Translations under genes and position numbers: made by a program
Source: Alligator mississippiensis
Taxonomy: Eukaryota > Chordata > Crocodylia > Alligatoridae
Reading direction: 5' to 3'
Assembly: GCF_030867095.1 (NCBI RefSeq)
Contig: NC_081827.1
Span: forward strand, 213,957,310-214,021,309
Length of the DNA: 64,000 nt
Notes under the pieces: model-generated
Seen by the model: only the letters and a program-made list of their open reading frames with translations
Told to the model about the DNA's origin: nothing
Databases searched by the model: none
Shown here: in pieces, positions 1-11,789 of the stretch
How positions within the stretch are numbered: the stretch's first letter is position 1
Layout of the letters: each line of letters begins with the position of its first letter

Positions 1-1960
1 GAAGACTGCTATCATGTCCCCTCTTAAGTGCCTTTTCTGCAAGCTGAACATGGCTAGCTCTTTCAGCTTCTCCTCGTGCGATTTGCTTCCCAAGCCTTGA
101 TCATCTTTGTTGCCTGCCTGTGGACACTCTCTAACATCTCCACTTAGACAGCTGAAAATTATGTCTGTGTGATAAAGGTCCTTGCTGAAGGCTCTATGAA
201 AATTAGACCAAGTGTTTTTCTGTCATTTGTTCAGATATTAAGCTATATGTTGTTGTTAAGAGCTTAATTAAAGTCAAAGATATAGTGAGGCCTTGTATGT
301 AATGAGGCCTAGCAAATTTAGCAAGGCCTTGTAGAAGTAGTAAGCCCTGTGGCATAGTAAAAATTAACCTTAACCAAAGAATGCAAGGCTTGTACTGCTA
401 TTGGTCAGTCCTGAAAATACTTGAAGTAGGGAGAATCTGGATGGCTGTAAGTTATCAGCATAGCTCAAAAGTTATAAATTGGCTGGCACATCCAGAAATC
501 ATTTAGAAGGAAGATACAGCTCTGTAAAAGGAACTACAGATTAGCTGCTGGCCTGTATTTAGTGGGCCCATGGATCTCGAGGAGTCCAAGGACTGAATAC
601 CAGGGTCCTTCCCAGTGCCTCTTGGACAGCGCTGATCAGGGACACCTGACTTCGCTGAGCTTTGTGGAAAGAGAAACTTGTCATACATTAGGCATCAGAG
701 GGGACTGCTGATAAGTTGCTGACGCAAATTATTATCGTCTGTCATTATCTGTCTTAGTATACTATGCATAGTCGTGTTTTTGTTAAGTCAATAAACCTTT
801 CTTACCTTTCTACCCCCCGACCACACTCTCAATCCCAAACCCTCCGCAGGCGGCTGGGACACTCCACATCCTTTAAAAAAACTGGAGGCCAGAACTGCAT
901 GCACTACTCCAGATAAGGCCTAACAGTGCTGAATAAAGAGGCACTATCACTTGCCATGTCTTGCACCCAGTGCTTATACTGATGTATCTCAGAGCCGCAT
1001 TTGCCTTGTGTGCAAGTGCATCATACTGCAGACGTATGTTGAGTCTGTGATCTACCAAGACTCCCAAGTCCTTTTCCACAGTGTTGCCATCCAGCCAGGT
1101 GTCACCCATTTTATGTTTGTGTTTTTGATTATTCCTCCTGAGGTGTCTGCATTGAACTCCACCCTGTTAGCTTTAGCCCAACTTTCCAATCTGTTAAGAT
1201 CCTTCTGAATTGTGCTCACAAATGTCCTTCAATGTGTTTGCAATCCTTCCTAGTTTTGTGTTGTCCACAAACTCGCTCAAGAACCTTTCTACGCCAGCAT
1301 CCAAATTGTTAATAAACATGTTGAACAGCACAGGGTCCAGGACAGACCTCTGTGGGACTCCACTCAAAACCTCCCACTGTTCTGACACAGACCTGTTAAT
1401 AATCACCCTTTCCTTGTGGCTATTGAGCCAATTATCTATCCACCTTATAGTAGTTTTATCCAGCCCATATTTTGCCAATTTGTTTATGAAAAGGTTGAGT
1501 GGGACCTTATCAAAAGGTCTTGCTGAAGTCCAGATATGCGTTATCTACAGCATTCTCTTCATCCATACAAGTAGTTACTTTTATCAAAGAAGGAAATCAG
1601 GTTGGACACAATTTGTTTTTCATAAATCCAGACTGGGTGCTTGTGATCAGCCTTTCCTCCTCCAGATGGTTGCAAATGGCCTTCCTTAGGATATGCTTCA
1701 ATAGTTTCCCAAGTATTGAGGTGAGGCTAACCAGTCTCTAGTTCCCTGGGTCTTCCTCCTTGCCTTTTTTAAAGAGGAGCACTATACTGGCCCTTTTCTA
1801 GTCCTCTGGTACCTGGCCTGTCTCCCACAACTTCATGAAGATCATTGCCAAGGGCTCTGAGATCTCCCTTCCAAGTCCTTCGGGACCCTGGGATGAAGCT
1901 CATCTGGCTCTGCTGACTTGAATTCATTCAGACGCAGTAATGCCAACTGTCACAAAACCA
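1..1960 (-). mobile_element. CR1 LINE fragment, interrupted by an insertion
   Basis: A degraded CR1 reverse-transcriptase region lies on the minus strand. Translation gives the CR1 blocks GVPQRSVLDPVLFNMFINNL (motif around the RT palm), then FVDNTKLG where FADDTKLG is usual, then EKDLGVLVDHRLN. Frames change between blocks, so it is dead. The 3' part (1-143) and the rest (868 onward) are separated by the insertion at 144-861; the two flanks read as continuous CR1 once that is removed. The outer limit near 1960 is approximate. Confidence 0.85.
144..861 (+). mobile_element. LTR-like insertion (probable solo LTR) within CR1
   Basis: This 718-base block interrupts the CR1 and is bounded by a repeated ctccac (138-143 and 862-867), which reads as a 6-base target duplication. 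Near its right end there is an AATAAA in the context gtcaataaacctttcttacc, followed by a C-rich stretch and a terminal CA, the layout of an LTR R-U5 end. The left end starts TTAG rather than the usual TG, so the class is not certain. No coding capacity is seen. Confidence 0.55.
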
Positions 1961-2043
1961 TTGTAAGACTTGGGATTTCAAAGTCAAAATAACTCCGACT
2001 TATGATCTCCTGATCCAACCCTCAGATCTCTGGATTTTCCCAG

Positions 2044-2660
2044 CTAGTAAGTGGAGGGAAGGGGGCAGGGGAGAGGGAAGGGGCAGGGGGAGATAAAGGC
2101 CCCCATAGTGAGGGAGGGAGTGAGGCAGGTGCAGGGGTGAATGGGGCCCCAGGGCTGGGACGGGTCATCCAGAGATGTGGGGGAGGGGCACAGCTCCCAA
2201 CAGCAGCGCGCACCCCCAGAGGAGGCATGGGGGCATGTGTTCCCTGAGGGACAGAAGCAGGCTGGGGCTCTAGGTCCTGCTGCCTTGCCCCAAGACCTCA
2301 GCCATGCAATGCCATTTCTGCCCATCAGGCGGGCAGGGGACATGGGGTGCATTGGCCATGTGCCACATCCCCTGTCTGCCCAGCAGCAGGAGGCACACTG
2401 GGGTTGCGCACCTGAGCTCCTGGGGTAAAGGCAGCAGGGCACAGAGCCCCGAGCTCACAGCAAGCAGCCTGCCTCTGCCCTGCGAGGGACACATGCCCCA
2501 TAGCTCCCCAAGGGGTGTGCGCTGCTGCGGGTAACCACACCCCTAACCTGTGCTTCTGGATGACCTGCCCCAGCCCTGGAGCCCCATTCACCCCTGCCCC
2601 TGCTCCACTCCCTCCCTCAGCTCTCCCGCCCCTTTCCCTCCACTTACCAGCTGGGTGCTG
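2044..2660. repeat. GC-rich fold-back repeat
   Basis: A G-rich left arm (about 2044-2170, with agtgagggagggagtg) and a C-rich right arm (about 2570-2655, with cactccctccctcag) are inverted relatives of each other, so the block could fold into a long hairpin. Related GC-rich blocks occur near 17040-18150, 38200-38960 and 60900-61680. The long open frames across it on both strands come from base composition and carry no recognisable domain. Confidence 0.6.
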
Positions 2661-4083
2661 TCTGTGTGTCTGTCAGTGTCTCTGTCTGTCTGATCCTCAC
2701 TCCCAAGCCACAGCCAGTCCAGCCCTTGCTGTTGCTTTCCACTCCTGACCCACAGTACCCTGCATCCTGCCAGCGGTGCCAGATTTAGGCATAAGCTACA
2801 AAAGCTTCAGCTTAGGACCTCACATTATGAGAGGTCTCTGTAGCAGACTTACCTTTCAGAGCTCAGGTTGAGACCCAGGCTTGAGATTCTGCTGTTTTGA
2901 TTGGTGGAGCCCCTCCACCAATCAGGAGGCAGCAAGAGAAATAAAGTTGCGCCCCTTTCCTGAGGGAAGGGGGAGAAGAGTTGTCCTGGACCTGATTGAC
3001 GACTGCAACACTGTCAGGTCTGGAAGACATAAGGGGCAGAGCCCTGGAGCATATAAAAGAAGCTGTGTGCCCAGCATGGAGATGCATCAGGGACGGATAA
3101 GAGAGAAGAGCAGGGCTTAGAAGAGCTGAGGAGAGCTGCTCAGCAGGGTGAAGCAGTAACCCGGAAGAGCCCCTGAAGAATTCTATCAGTGGGGAGCTGC
3201 AGATGGCTCCAGTGGTCAGGTTCTCGGTGTACAACATGGCGCATAGCATCTGGAACCCGGGAGCTGCGTGAGGTGGCTCAGGTCTGCAACCTTTGGTGTG
3301 CAGCCAGAGACACGGTGCACAGGCCGCTGCATGGAGCAGGATCTTTGGAGCCACTTGGGTGGCTCAGGTCCCAAACCTCCTCATGAGGCCGGGAGCTCGG
3401 TGCAGGAAGCCTGCATGGAGGGTGAGAGACCCTGGGAGCCACTTGAGGTGGCTCAGGTCTACAACTGCTGGCACGGGGCAGCAGCTCAGTGCAGACAACA
3501 ACTGCCCAGAAGGTCTGGGAGCAGACAGAGCCCCAGTGCTGCACAAGGCTGTCTGGGTCTCCAACCCCTAACACAAGGCGAAGGGCCCACTACACACACC
3601 GGTGCATGTGGCCCTAAGCCAGGCCAGTGGCAGCAGAGTGGGATGGCAGGAAAGCCCGGCAGGTAACAGAGCTCAACCTGGAGAATGGGAGACAGCCCTC
3701 CAGGACTGTGGAGCAGTAAGTTACCCTGGAGAGAGGGTCCCCACAGGGGATGGACCCCCAGGGTTGTGAAGGGGCACCATGTGGGTCACTTGTGGGTGAT
3801 AGCAGGGGAAACGTAGGAGTCTTTGGGGTCTCTCTCTCCTTTTCTATCCCCTCACCTCCTTTCCTGTAGTGGTACCTTGGGAGTGGGGCCCCTGTCCTGG
3901 AGGGCACCCAGGTAATCTAAGGATTGCTTGTTATATTTGTAGAGTGTGCCTTATAGTTTATGTGAATAAGTTGAAGTAATAGTTTGTATATTAATGTTGC
4001 CCAATCAATATCCTTTGTTCTGAGTTGTTCTATTGTTCATCTGTATTTTTTAATAATAATTGCGTCTGTGTATTGTATGTGTG

Positions 4084-4133
<50 letters not shown>

Positions 4134-4745
4134 TAAAAATCTATGTCCTTACCCTTTAATGATTTTGTTGTAATAATAGATTTGTATATAGTTAAGTAAT
4201 TGATTGTCTGAGCCTGACTCTATAGGGGATGGAGGCGGCTGCTGGGCTGTTGTGTCCCTCCATAGCACACTGCCCTGCCAATAATGCCCTCAATTGGAGA
4301 GGGGAGTACAAACCCATGTGCACCTGGGCTACACCTCTAAGCCAAACCCCAAGCCGCAAAGGGTCGGCTGGCGGACCAGAAGTGATCATGGACTAGCAAA
4401 CCGCAGCCCTGCAGAGTCGGGTGAAGTGGCCGCAACTCCTCCCACAAGGCCCATGGCAGTTGCGGTTGAGGTTTGGGCCCATTTCCACCCCTCATTCCCA
4501 GGGTTGCAGGTATCTTTACCTGTGTTCTGGCTGGAAATTCCGGCTGCGGAGTTTCATGTGGTGGTCCGCAGTTTGCCGGGCCGCAGTCACTTCTGGTCTG
4601 CAGTTTGCTGGGTCGCGGCATAGAAAGTTTGGGAACCCCTAGTTTAGGGCCCCAGCATGTCATAATCCGGCCCTGCCTCCTAGGGTGTGTGGGGACCCTG
4701 TGTCCGTGGGCTCCAAACCCCACATACACACACCCGCAACCCTTG
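2661..4745. other. No gene; old unresolved repeats
   Basis: No exon was recognised. Between about 3180 and 3480 a loose repeat built on ggtggctcaggt recurs at uneven spacing. The end of the stretch, up to about 4650, has a terminus of the form GTTTGGGAACCCCTA, which resembles the right end of a hAT-type element; no matching left end or target duplication was found. Confidence 0.4.
4090..4130. repeat. (AT)n microsatellite
   Basis: About 20 uninterrupted AT units, flanked by TG/TA-rich sequence. A likely polymorphic site and a possible assembly weak point. Confidence 0.95.
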
Positions 4746-4750
4746 ACACC

Positions 4751-5525
4751 TGTGCAGGCCGGGAGCAATCTGCAGCCCATCTTGTGCACGCGGGCTGTGG
4801 CCAGCAGCCGAGGCACGCGGGGTCGGAGAAAACCGGGGGCGAGCTAGAATTAGTCACGGACGCGTAATGGTTGATTCAAGATTGTTTACTTACACCAAAG
4901 ATGGTTGTGGTGTAGGCTGGACAGTTTTCCAGGCACAGCTCTGCTTAAATCCTCGTTTGAGGACTACAACAAGTTCGCTCTCTCCCACGGAGTTGTTGAA
5001 GCTCTGTGGGTCCGTCTCTTTTTGCGCGCAGGGAGGGATATGTCTAGGAATTTATCGGCGACAGGGAGAGGCCAGAGGCTGATCAAGCCCCTGTTGCCTT
5101 TTAAGAAATGCGTTGGGTCCGTAAGGATCCGCAGCGCTTAGAGATCTTCACACAAGGCGAAGGTTTTTCTCTCTCTCTCTCTCTCTAATTCCGAACTCCG
5201 ACGTGGGCGGAAACCACCCAAGCTCTTTATACGGCTAGCAAGCCAATCGCTAGCCGCCACGTATGCATAATTTAATGTGAACCAATAATGTGGCTCGAAT
5301 TTTAATACAAATGGTGGGAACTCTTTGCACCGAGCATTTCTTAGATGCAAAAAGAAATGCACCATGCAAAGAAAGCTACATGTTGGCGGGAATTCTCCGT
5401 TGCACCGGGGTTCTCTTCTGCAGTAGAAAACTCCACCATGCAAAGAAGGTGCAATTTAGTGGGAAAATAATTTAGCAGTGCCGAAGCACTCACAAAACAC
5501 AAGATCACAACTTTGGGTTGTGACA
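4751..5525 (-). repeat. Downstream (3') LTR of the compact LTR element
   Basis: 775 bases, pairing with 7718-8492 at equal length. It includes a CT-rich tract near 5168-5186. Orientation follows from the polypurine tract at its upstream edge. Confidence 0.85.
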
Positions 5526-5534
5526 TCCCCCCTT
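5526..5534 (-). other. Polypurine tract
   Basis: On the minus strand, AAGGGGGGA directly precedes the TGTCACAAC start of the downstream LTR, as expected for the plus-strand primer of an LTR retroelement. Confidence 0.75.
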
Positions 5535-5966
5535 GCTGAAGGCATAGCTAAATTATGCTATACACTTATCATTCTATTGATCTAGAGCTTTGTCGTGAGT
5601 CGTCAAACGAACAGATAAGCAAACAAACAAATAAACAAACATAAAATTCGCTGTCCTGGGATTGGGTTACATAATAATCAACAAACAATAATCAACACAA
5701 ACACATAATCAGATTCATAACAAAGCTACACGATCAGGGCTTCAGTGGGCGTTATGGCGAAGTCGTACGTCAGGCCCTCACTTCTTCCGATGATGTTATC
5801 CTTCTCAGGGCTTCTCTTCACCATGCACTTTGAATTCCGGATCTGTAAACAAAAGACTCTCAAAAAAAAATAGGTTAACGTATCCCAATATATTCACAAA
5901 ATTTTCATGAAACTTTACTATTATTTCTATATGGACACTCAACTAGATGAAATCGTTGAGGAGCCA

Positions 5967-6425
5967 TCAACTGGTTCCTCTAAATAACGGAATCCGAAGC
6001 TGCCGCTTATTGAGTCCAGAACGCTGTAGGAGAAATCCAAACATGTATCGCTCTTCTGGGGTTCTCAGTGGCAGTGATGGAAGATCGGATTCACGATATT
6101 TGGTGCCTTGAAGTTCGGACGGGTGTCGACGGTCCCGATCAAAAGATAATCTTGGCTCCATCAGGATACGCAATCGTGACAACTGACAAAGGAGATTACT
6201 TACAGGTCGGTTCACCATTGGGTTGAGCAGAATCCAGAGGACGACGATGTTTTTTCGCCCATAAATCTCGAGGCAACTGTCTAAGCTGTGAACAGTTACT
6301 GGAACAGTTCCAGGATCTCGTAGATGACGGTGAGGCCATGGTCTTATTTGCTGGAGTGATCTCAGTCCCAGCGCACATGCTCTGGGGTTCCAGGCACAGT
6401 ACGAGACTCCGATGATTGCTAGCAT
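5967..6425 (-). pseudogene. Uncharacterised reading frame in the LTR element
   Basis: A 152-codon minus-strand frame downstream of the gag-like frame. It has no motif I recognise (no protease, reverse-transcriptase or envelope signature), so it may be non-coding filler. Treated as part of the fossil element. Confidence 0.3.
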
Positions 6426-6491
6426 GAGATGCTCTGCACCGGTATGTTCTGGCCGTCCTTCATGCCATACGTGGGCTTTTTGACTAATCAG

Positions 6492-7343
6492 TCATGCAAC
6501 AAGCGCTGGCAATGGAATAGGCCAGTGAACGTTGACCGCTATCATGTCGATGTCAGTGACATGTCCTCTACTCCATGAAGCTTGTCTGACTAGGAAGCTT
6601 GCTTCTTCCTGGTTCAGCAGGTCGGATCCAAGTTCCATGACCAAACATCCTAACCATACAACCAGAGTCTCTTCAGGCTGGATTCTTGATGCTCTACATA
6701 AATCTTGTAACTCAGTTCGTGTACGAGCATAGTAAGCAGTATAGTAAGCAGTAGCAACTCGATTAGTCGTTGTTGTAGGGAAAGCTGCTGTTTCGGGAGT
6801 TGATGTTGTCAGAGGCTGAACTGCTGCCGCGGGAGTTACTGCTGCTGTTGCTGCTTCAGGCAGGAGGGGCGGATGCACTCCTCTGCTTGACTCTCTCCTT
6901 CGTCGGCAGGAAGGCGTGGTTGGTAGAGACGTCGCTGCGTCGCTAGACGAGGTTGCCGGAGACGACGCTGCGTCGATGGGCGGAGTCGCTGACCGAACTC
7001 TCGCGGGTTCCTCCGAAGCTCCACCCTTCTTTTCCAGTTCTTCCACGCGGTCTCCCTCTTGCTTGGCGCCATCTTGGGCTGGCGTTTCAGGCTCCCTTCT
7101 CTCAGCCGCTTCTTTGACTGCTTGAATAGCCATCTGCAGCTGGGTTTTTAAACTTAAATTCTGGTGCATTAAATTAGTGATCGTACGAAAAGTTGCACTT
7201 AACTCTCCCCCCTTGTCGTACCGCGGGGCCACCCTCTCATCTGTGGCGTGTTCCTCCATCTCCAGATCTTTGCGGAGCTCTGATGGAAGCTCGCGACCTC
7301 GTAATCTAGACGCCATGAGGGGAGGGAACCGGCCGATCGGCAC
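6492..7343 (-). pseudogene. Gag-like reading frame in the LTR element (fossil)
   Basis: A 283-codon frame in the first half of the internal region. It has an acidic and coiled N-terminal part, a Pro/Ala/Ser/Thr-rich middle, then a segment with ELQDLC and VVWLGCL that loosely resembles the capsid-proximal part of retroviral Gag. The position just after the primer-binding site fits gag. The family assignment is inference; no zinc knuckle was seen. Confidence 0.45.
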
Positions 7344-7698
7344 CAGCTCTTCACTCTCCCAAGCATATCATAGGCATCGAGCACACTCCCGGGTGAGGGT
7401 TGGGTTCGCTGCGCCCGCCAGGTTGACTCTGGTGAGGGACACAGTATCAAGGGGCCTGAACAGGACCTGCTCATCCCTCATTATACACCCGAACGCAGTG
7501 GGGAGCAAATATACTTCCCTCTCTCTCGGGGCTCCGTCTTCGGAGACTCCCTCTTCTCCCTTCAGCGACAGGTGTCCGCTGACAAATCTCTCACCCGTTC
7601 TGCCCTCCTGGTGGTAAGTGATATGCGCCTCCAGTTCTTCTTGGTTATCACGCCAAGGGCAATTCTTAACTAATTCCAGCTCTAGCGTGTTCTATCCT

Positions 7699-7717
7699 GA
7701 TCCCATCCTTGTCGCCA
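7699..7717 (-). other. Primer-binding site, tRNA-Ser-like
   Basis: The minus strand immediately inside the upstream LTR begins TGGCGACAAGGATGGGAT. From memory, the 3' end of vertebrate tRNA-Ser(GCT) would pair with TGGCGACGAGGATGGGAT, a single mismatch over 18 bases. This fixes the element's orientation and suggests serine-tRNA priming. Confidence 0.7.
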
Positions 7718-8492
7718 TGTGTGGGCCGGGAGCGATCCGTGGCCCGTCTTGAGCACGCGGGCTGTGGCCAGCAGCCCGGGCACACGGGGTCGGAGAAAAC
7801 CGGGGGCGAGCTAGAATTAGTCACGGACGCGTAATGGTTGATTCAAGATTGTTTACTTACACCAAAGATGGTCGTGGTGTAGGCTGGACAGTTTTCCAGG
7901 CACAGCTCCGCTTAAATCCTAGTTTGAGGACTACAACAAGTTCGCTCTCTCCCACGGAGTTGTTGAAGCTCCGTGGGTCTGTCTCTTTTTGCGCGCAGGG
8001 AGGGATACGTCTAGGAATTTATCGGCGACGGGGAGAGGCCAGAGGCTGATCAAGCCCCTGTTGCCTTTTAAGAAATGTGTTGGGTCCGTAAGGATCCGCA
8101 GCGCTTAGAGATCTTCACACAAGGCGAAGGTTTTTCTCTCTCTCTCTCTCTCTAATTCCGAACTCCGACTTGGGCAGAAACCACCCAAGCTCTTTATATG
8201 GCTAGCAAGCCAATCGCTAGCCGCCACGTATGCATAATTTAATGTGAACCAATAATGTGGCTCGAATTTTAATACAAATGGCGGGAACTCTTTGCACCGA
8301 GCATTTCTTAGATGCAAAAAGAAATGCACCATGCAAAGAAAGCTACAAGTTGGCGGGAATTCTCCGTTGCACCGGGGTTCTCTTCTGCAGCAGAAAACTC
8401 CACCGTGCAAAGAAGCTTCAATTTAGTGGGAAAATAATTTAGCAGTGCCAAAGCACACACAAAACACAAAATCACAACTTTGGGTTGTGACA
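7718..8492 (-). repeat. Upstream (5') LTR of the compact LTR element
   Basis: 775 bases, close to 4751-5525 throughout. It ends in TGACA followed by the right-hand target duplication acacc. Confidence 0.85.
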
Positions 8493-8629
8493 ACACCCTC
8501 ACAAATAACTCCCATTCTCTCCCACACACACATAAAAAATAGCATCTCATGATTTATATGCCAGTCTCTTGATTTTTTTTTTTTTTATTCGGCTCATGAT
8601 TTCTGGTACGGTGAAGTTGGCAATACTGC

Positions 8630-9355
8630 AGACCCAACAAAAGCTCTCTGATCAACTCTTGTTATCTCCTCCCTCAGCTTGCCCTCTTCCTTATCCAGAT
8701 AATCCCTATTAAGTGTCTGGCTGCAGCTTAATTTTTTTTGTGCAACTGAGGCAAACTAGCTTTTGAGTAGATCTGCCATCTTTGCATCTTTGGCTAGGTG
8801 TTCTCCCTGGCTTGTTAGCAGAGGACCCACAACTTCCTTGGTCCTTTTCTGGCCAGCATACTTATAGAACCTCTTCTTCTTGTCCTTAATCTCCTTTGCC
8901 ACGTGCAGCTCGATCTTTATCTTTCCCTTCCTGATTTTGTCCCTGTAGGTTCTTGCTGTTTCCTGCTACACTTTCTTGATGATCTGCCCATTCTTCCATT
9001 GTCTGTGTACTTTTCTTTTGCATTCAAAGCATTTTAGAAGCTCCTTGTGTAGCCACATTGGTCTTTTGCCCTTCTCGTGCTTCCATCATGTTGGGATAGT
9101 TACTTGGTGGGTTTCCAATACTGTGTCCCTTAGAAGTTCCCAGCCCTCCTGCACCTTTATCCTTCTATCTATCCTCCCATGACACCATGCCAGCTATATC
9201 CTTGAGAAATCCACCTTTTTTAAATCTATAATCCTAATTTTGCCGACCTCATACTCTCCCTGTGTCAGGATCTGGAATTGTACCACATTGTGATCACTTC
9301 CTCCCAAGTTACCCATCACCTTCCCATCTTTCGCCAGAATACTTGGATCATTTTC
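8630..9355 (-). mobile_element. CR1 LINE fragment (endonuclease-RT linker region)
   Basis: On the minus strand this matches, in order and wording, the region that lies between the endonuclease and RT domains in the fuller CR1 at 18150-21960 (for example the block encoding a run of lysines then a tryptophan-rich stretch). No long open frame remains. Confidence 0.6.
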
Positions 9356-9362
9356 AATAGGG

Positions 9363-9652
9363 CAGCTGTTCTTAATCTTTTTAGACTTCAGGCACCCCTG
9401 AATAGACCTGAGGCACCCCTAGATAGACTCAAGGCACCCATCAGAAAATGCTAGCTCTTAATTTTCACTCCGTTTTTTACTACAGAAAAACAATAGAACA
9501 ATTTTTCTGATGCAAAGACCACAGCTATGGATTTCTATTTGAAATTGTAGGTTTTTCCTTGTGAATCAAGTTTGTAAATCTAACAGCACCAACACTTGAA
9601 AGTATCTCAAGGCACTGAATTGTGCTGTGGGACCCTGGTTGAGAATCACTGC
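9363..9652 (+). mobile_element. hAT-like short DNA transposon
   Basis: The left end reads CAGCTGTTCTTAATC and the right end GGTTGAGAATCACTG, an inverted pair typical of hAT/Charlie-like elements. A clear 8-base target duplication is not visible. A reverse-oriented relative sits at about 22410-22556, sharing the block with ttttttactacagaaaa. Confidence 0.6.
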
Positions 9653-10442
9653 GGTAAGAGAACTTTCACAAAAGTAGCAGCTGATCCTTTCTAATTGTTA
9701 TGTATAAACAAACAGAATGATTCAAATGGCACAAAACAGTTCCAATGCACTTTAACACTCCTTCATCCAGGGCTAACGTTGGGGTTTGCTGCACTTGAAT
9801 CATTCTCAGATCTACAATGTACTAGTTGCTGCTCTCTTTAAATTTACCTCTTTTGAAACCACTCCAAGCATTCTTGGGCTCCTATACACAAGTGCAGAGG
9901 CTGCTCCGACATGCTGGAATTTCGGTGTGCCAGAGCAGACTCAATTAATCAAGTCTGCTGGACGTGGCAATTACCACGCTTCAGAAGACTCCTGCATCTC
10001 ATGTATCAGTGTCCCTGTGCTTAAAAATGGTGGCAGGGTTGCTTGAACTAAAGCTCGTCAAATGTGTAAAAGTGCCCCTTGTGTCCACATCCCAGAGTGT
10101 TAACTCTGTGCTAGATCCCATGATAAAGAGAACAGGGAACTGGTTTCTAGTTACTTAGTATCTGTCCTAGTAGCTTAAGAGTTTAAATTTTTTTTCTGTT
10201 ATTTCTAAATGTATTTGGCTTGCTAACTTCAAGTATTTGAATCATGAGCCTGGTATTTATGTCCCTATTTAACTATAGTTTTCAACCCAACTGTAATAAA
10301 GGAAGAAATATAGAACCATAAAGGAGCCTATTTCCATAATCATTCCCAGGTCTTCCCTTTCTTTCTCAGACACCAGTGATTACTCTGTTACAAAGGCAAA
10401 TAGTGAAAAACTGAAAAATACATCTTTCTCTTCCTTTTGTAG
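9653..10442. other. Intergenic or intronic sequence without recognised content
   Basis: Unique-looking AT-rich sequence. No exon, element terminus or RNA gene was recognised. It ends in a pyrimidine tract and TAG that form the acceptor of the FASTKD1 exon beginning at 10443. Confidence 0.4.
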
Positions 10443-10553
10443 GCTGACAGCAACTGCACTGCAAATAGAAGAAGAATTCAACCATCACCAAGTCTTAGCA
10501 ATGCTGGAAGCAATGCAAAAAATGAGTGTAGAAATTCACATCTGATTCAAAAG
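10443..10553 (+). pseudogene. FASTKD1: FASTKD1 exon remnant A
   Basis: After a tttgtag acceptor, the frame reads QVLAMLEAMQKM, aligned with human QALAVLGAMGDM. Just after this the match continues in another frame as RNSHLIQK (human RNSCLIKR), so one base has been lost near 10528, and the original frame meets TGA. No GT donor follows the AAAAG at the end. Confidence 0.75.
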
Positions 10554-11634
10554 CAATGTTCTTCGTATCAACAGAAAATCGTATTCAATCCTTTCTTTAA
10601 GCAATTGTCACTTACTACAGATAGATGGGGATGCATGCAGAATCAATAGGCTGAAACAGAATATGATCAAATTTGAGACGGGGCTGAAAGTGCAAGACAA
10701 TAACACAGGATATATACATTATGTTCATTAATCAGCTCGTACTGCTTCCACAACCTAACCCCAAAGTATTTTGAGTTCAGGTTTTATCACAGAAACATGG
10801 TACTATCATTCTAGTTTACTCATACAGCCATACTTGTAAATAAACTCTCAGAATACCTGGTGTTGATTGTCTGGCTGCAGGAGCCAGGCCTCATCCTGGC
10901 AAACAAAGAGTTGATCAGAACTTGAGCTTCTGTAGGTGCTAGTGCACAGAAACAGCATGGAGCCAAGGATGAGAGAAAAAAAGCCAGTAGCCTGACTGTA
11001 AGGGTGGGCAAGCAGAGCACCATCCCCAAGCACTGACTTAGAGTGGGCACAAGACTGGCAGTCACTGCTGCTGTTGGCTCAGCTGCTGCCAAGGGCACAA
11101 AACTGCTTGTTAAGCTTCTAGAAGAAGCTGCTCTAAACACAACCCAGGACAGTGGGGAACTCTTTATTTACTTATGCTTTGTTAACTCTTCTGTAATAAT
11201 TGCCCTGGTCCTGCAAATGATTTTCTGGCTTGCTGATCTTGGTTTTCTTTTGAACATATCCCTATTACAAAGTATCAGCTCCAGTAGCTCATTAATAGGC
11301 CAGATCCCCATGTCACAAAAACTGGTATAGTTGTTGCCAAAATGGATGGAGCTTATTTCACTGTGATGTTCCAAAATTAACTGAATGTAAACCAGATAAA
11401 AAGTTTGAGAAGTTATTCTAGCAGGGTGAGTGTTTTGCAATAATTAAGGTTTTGATCTTGTAGTTTATTGTGTACAGATGGGTTGCAGTGCCTAAACAGA
11501 GCCCCAGTGAAACCACTGAGGGTTTATGTGGGTGCAGCTGTCCACCTGCACAAAACAAGTGATAAGGTACCCTTCAGATGGTGTTTGTTATGTTGGCAAA
11601 AGGAATTTATCCCAGTCTCTCTGATGGGTTTCAG

Positions 11635-11766
11635 AATTGTTTCTTTTCTACACAAACACCTGGAAAAGTATAAACTAGTAAAGTTGGCAAAGATAACACA
11701 AATGCTGGTGCTGCTGCATTGCCATGCTCCAGAGCTCTATGCAAAATTAAGAAGATTGCTGGCTAG
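11635..11766 (+). pseudogene. FASTKD1: FASTKD1 exon remnant B, donor mutated
   Basis: After a ggtttcag acceptor the frame reads IVSFLHKHLEKYK...LAKITQ...YAKLRRLLA, aligned codon by codon with human VTSVLHKHLDGYK...LLKITQ...FAKLRELLL. The exon should end in ..CTAG followed by GTAAGT; the sequence has ATAAGT. The intron's first base therefore looks changed from G to A, and reading through gives an immediate TAA. Confidence 0.8.
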
Positions 11767-11789
11767 ATAAGTAGCCTTCTTGCAGACAT

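Larger units (their letters stand above)
4751..8492 (-). mobile_element. Compact endogenous LTR retroelement with two LTRs (fossil)
   Basis: Two 775-base LTRs (4751-5525 and 7718-8492) flank about 2.2 kb. The element is bounded by a 5-base target duplication, acacc (4746-4750 and 8493-8497). On the minus strand each LTR runs TG to CA. A primer-binding site lies just inside the upstream LTR and a polypurine tract just before the downstream one. The internal part has room for a gag-like reading frame but no recognisable polymerase or envelope, so it is probably a non-autonomous derivative that relied on a relative. By eye the LTRs differ at about 30 positions (near 4%), which suggests tens of millions of years if the host evolves at the slow pace of crocodilians or turtles. 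Confidence 0.85.

Noticed and set aside
5967-7343. Possible host gene in the two minus-strand frames between the LTRs
   Set aside because: Their position between a primer site and a polypurine tract, within matched LTRs, makes them part of the fossil retroelement.
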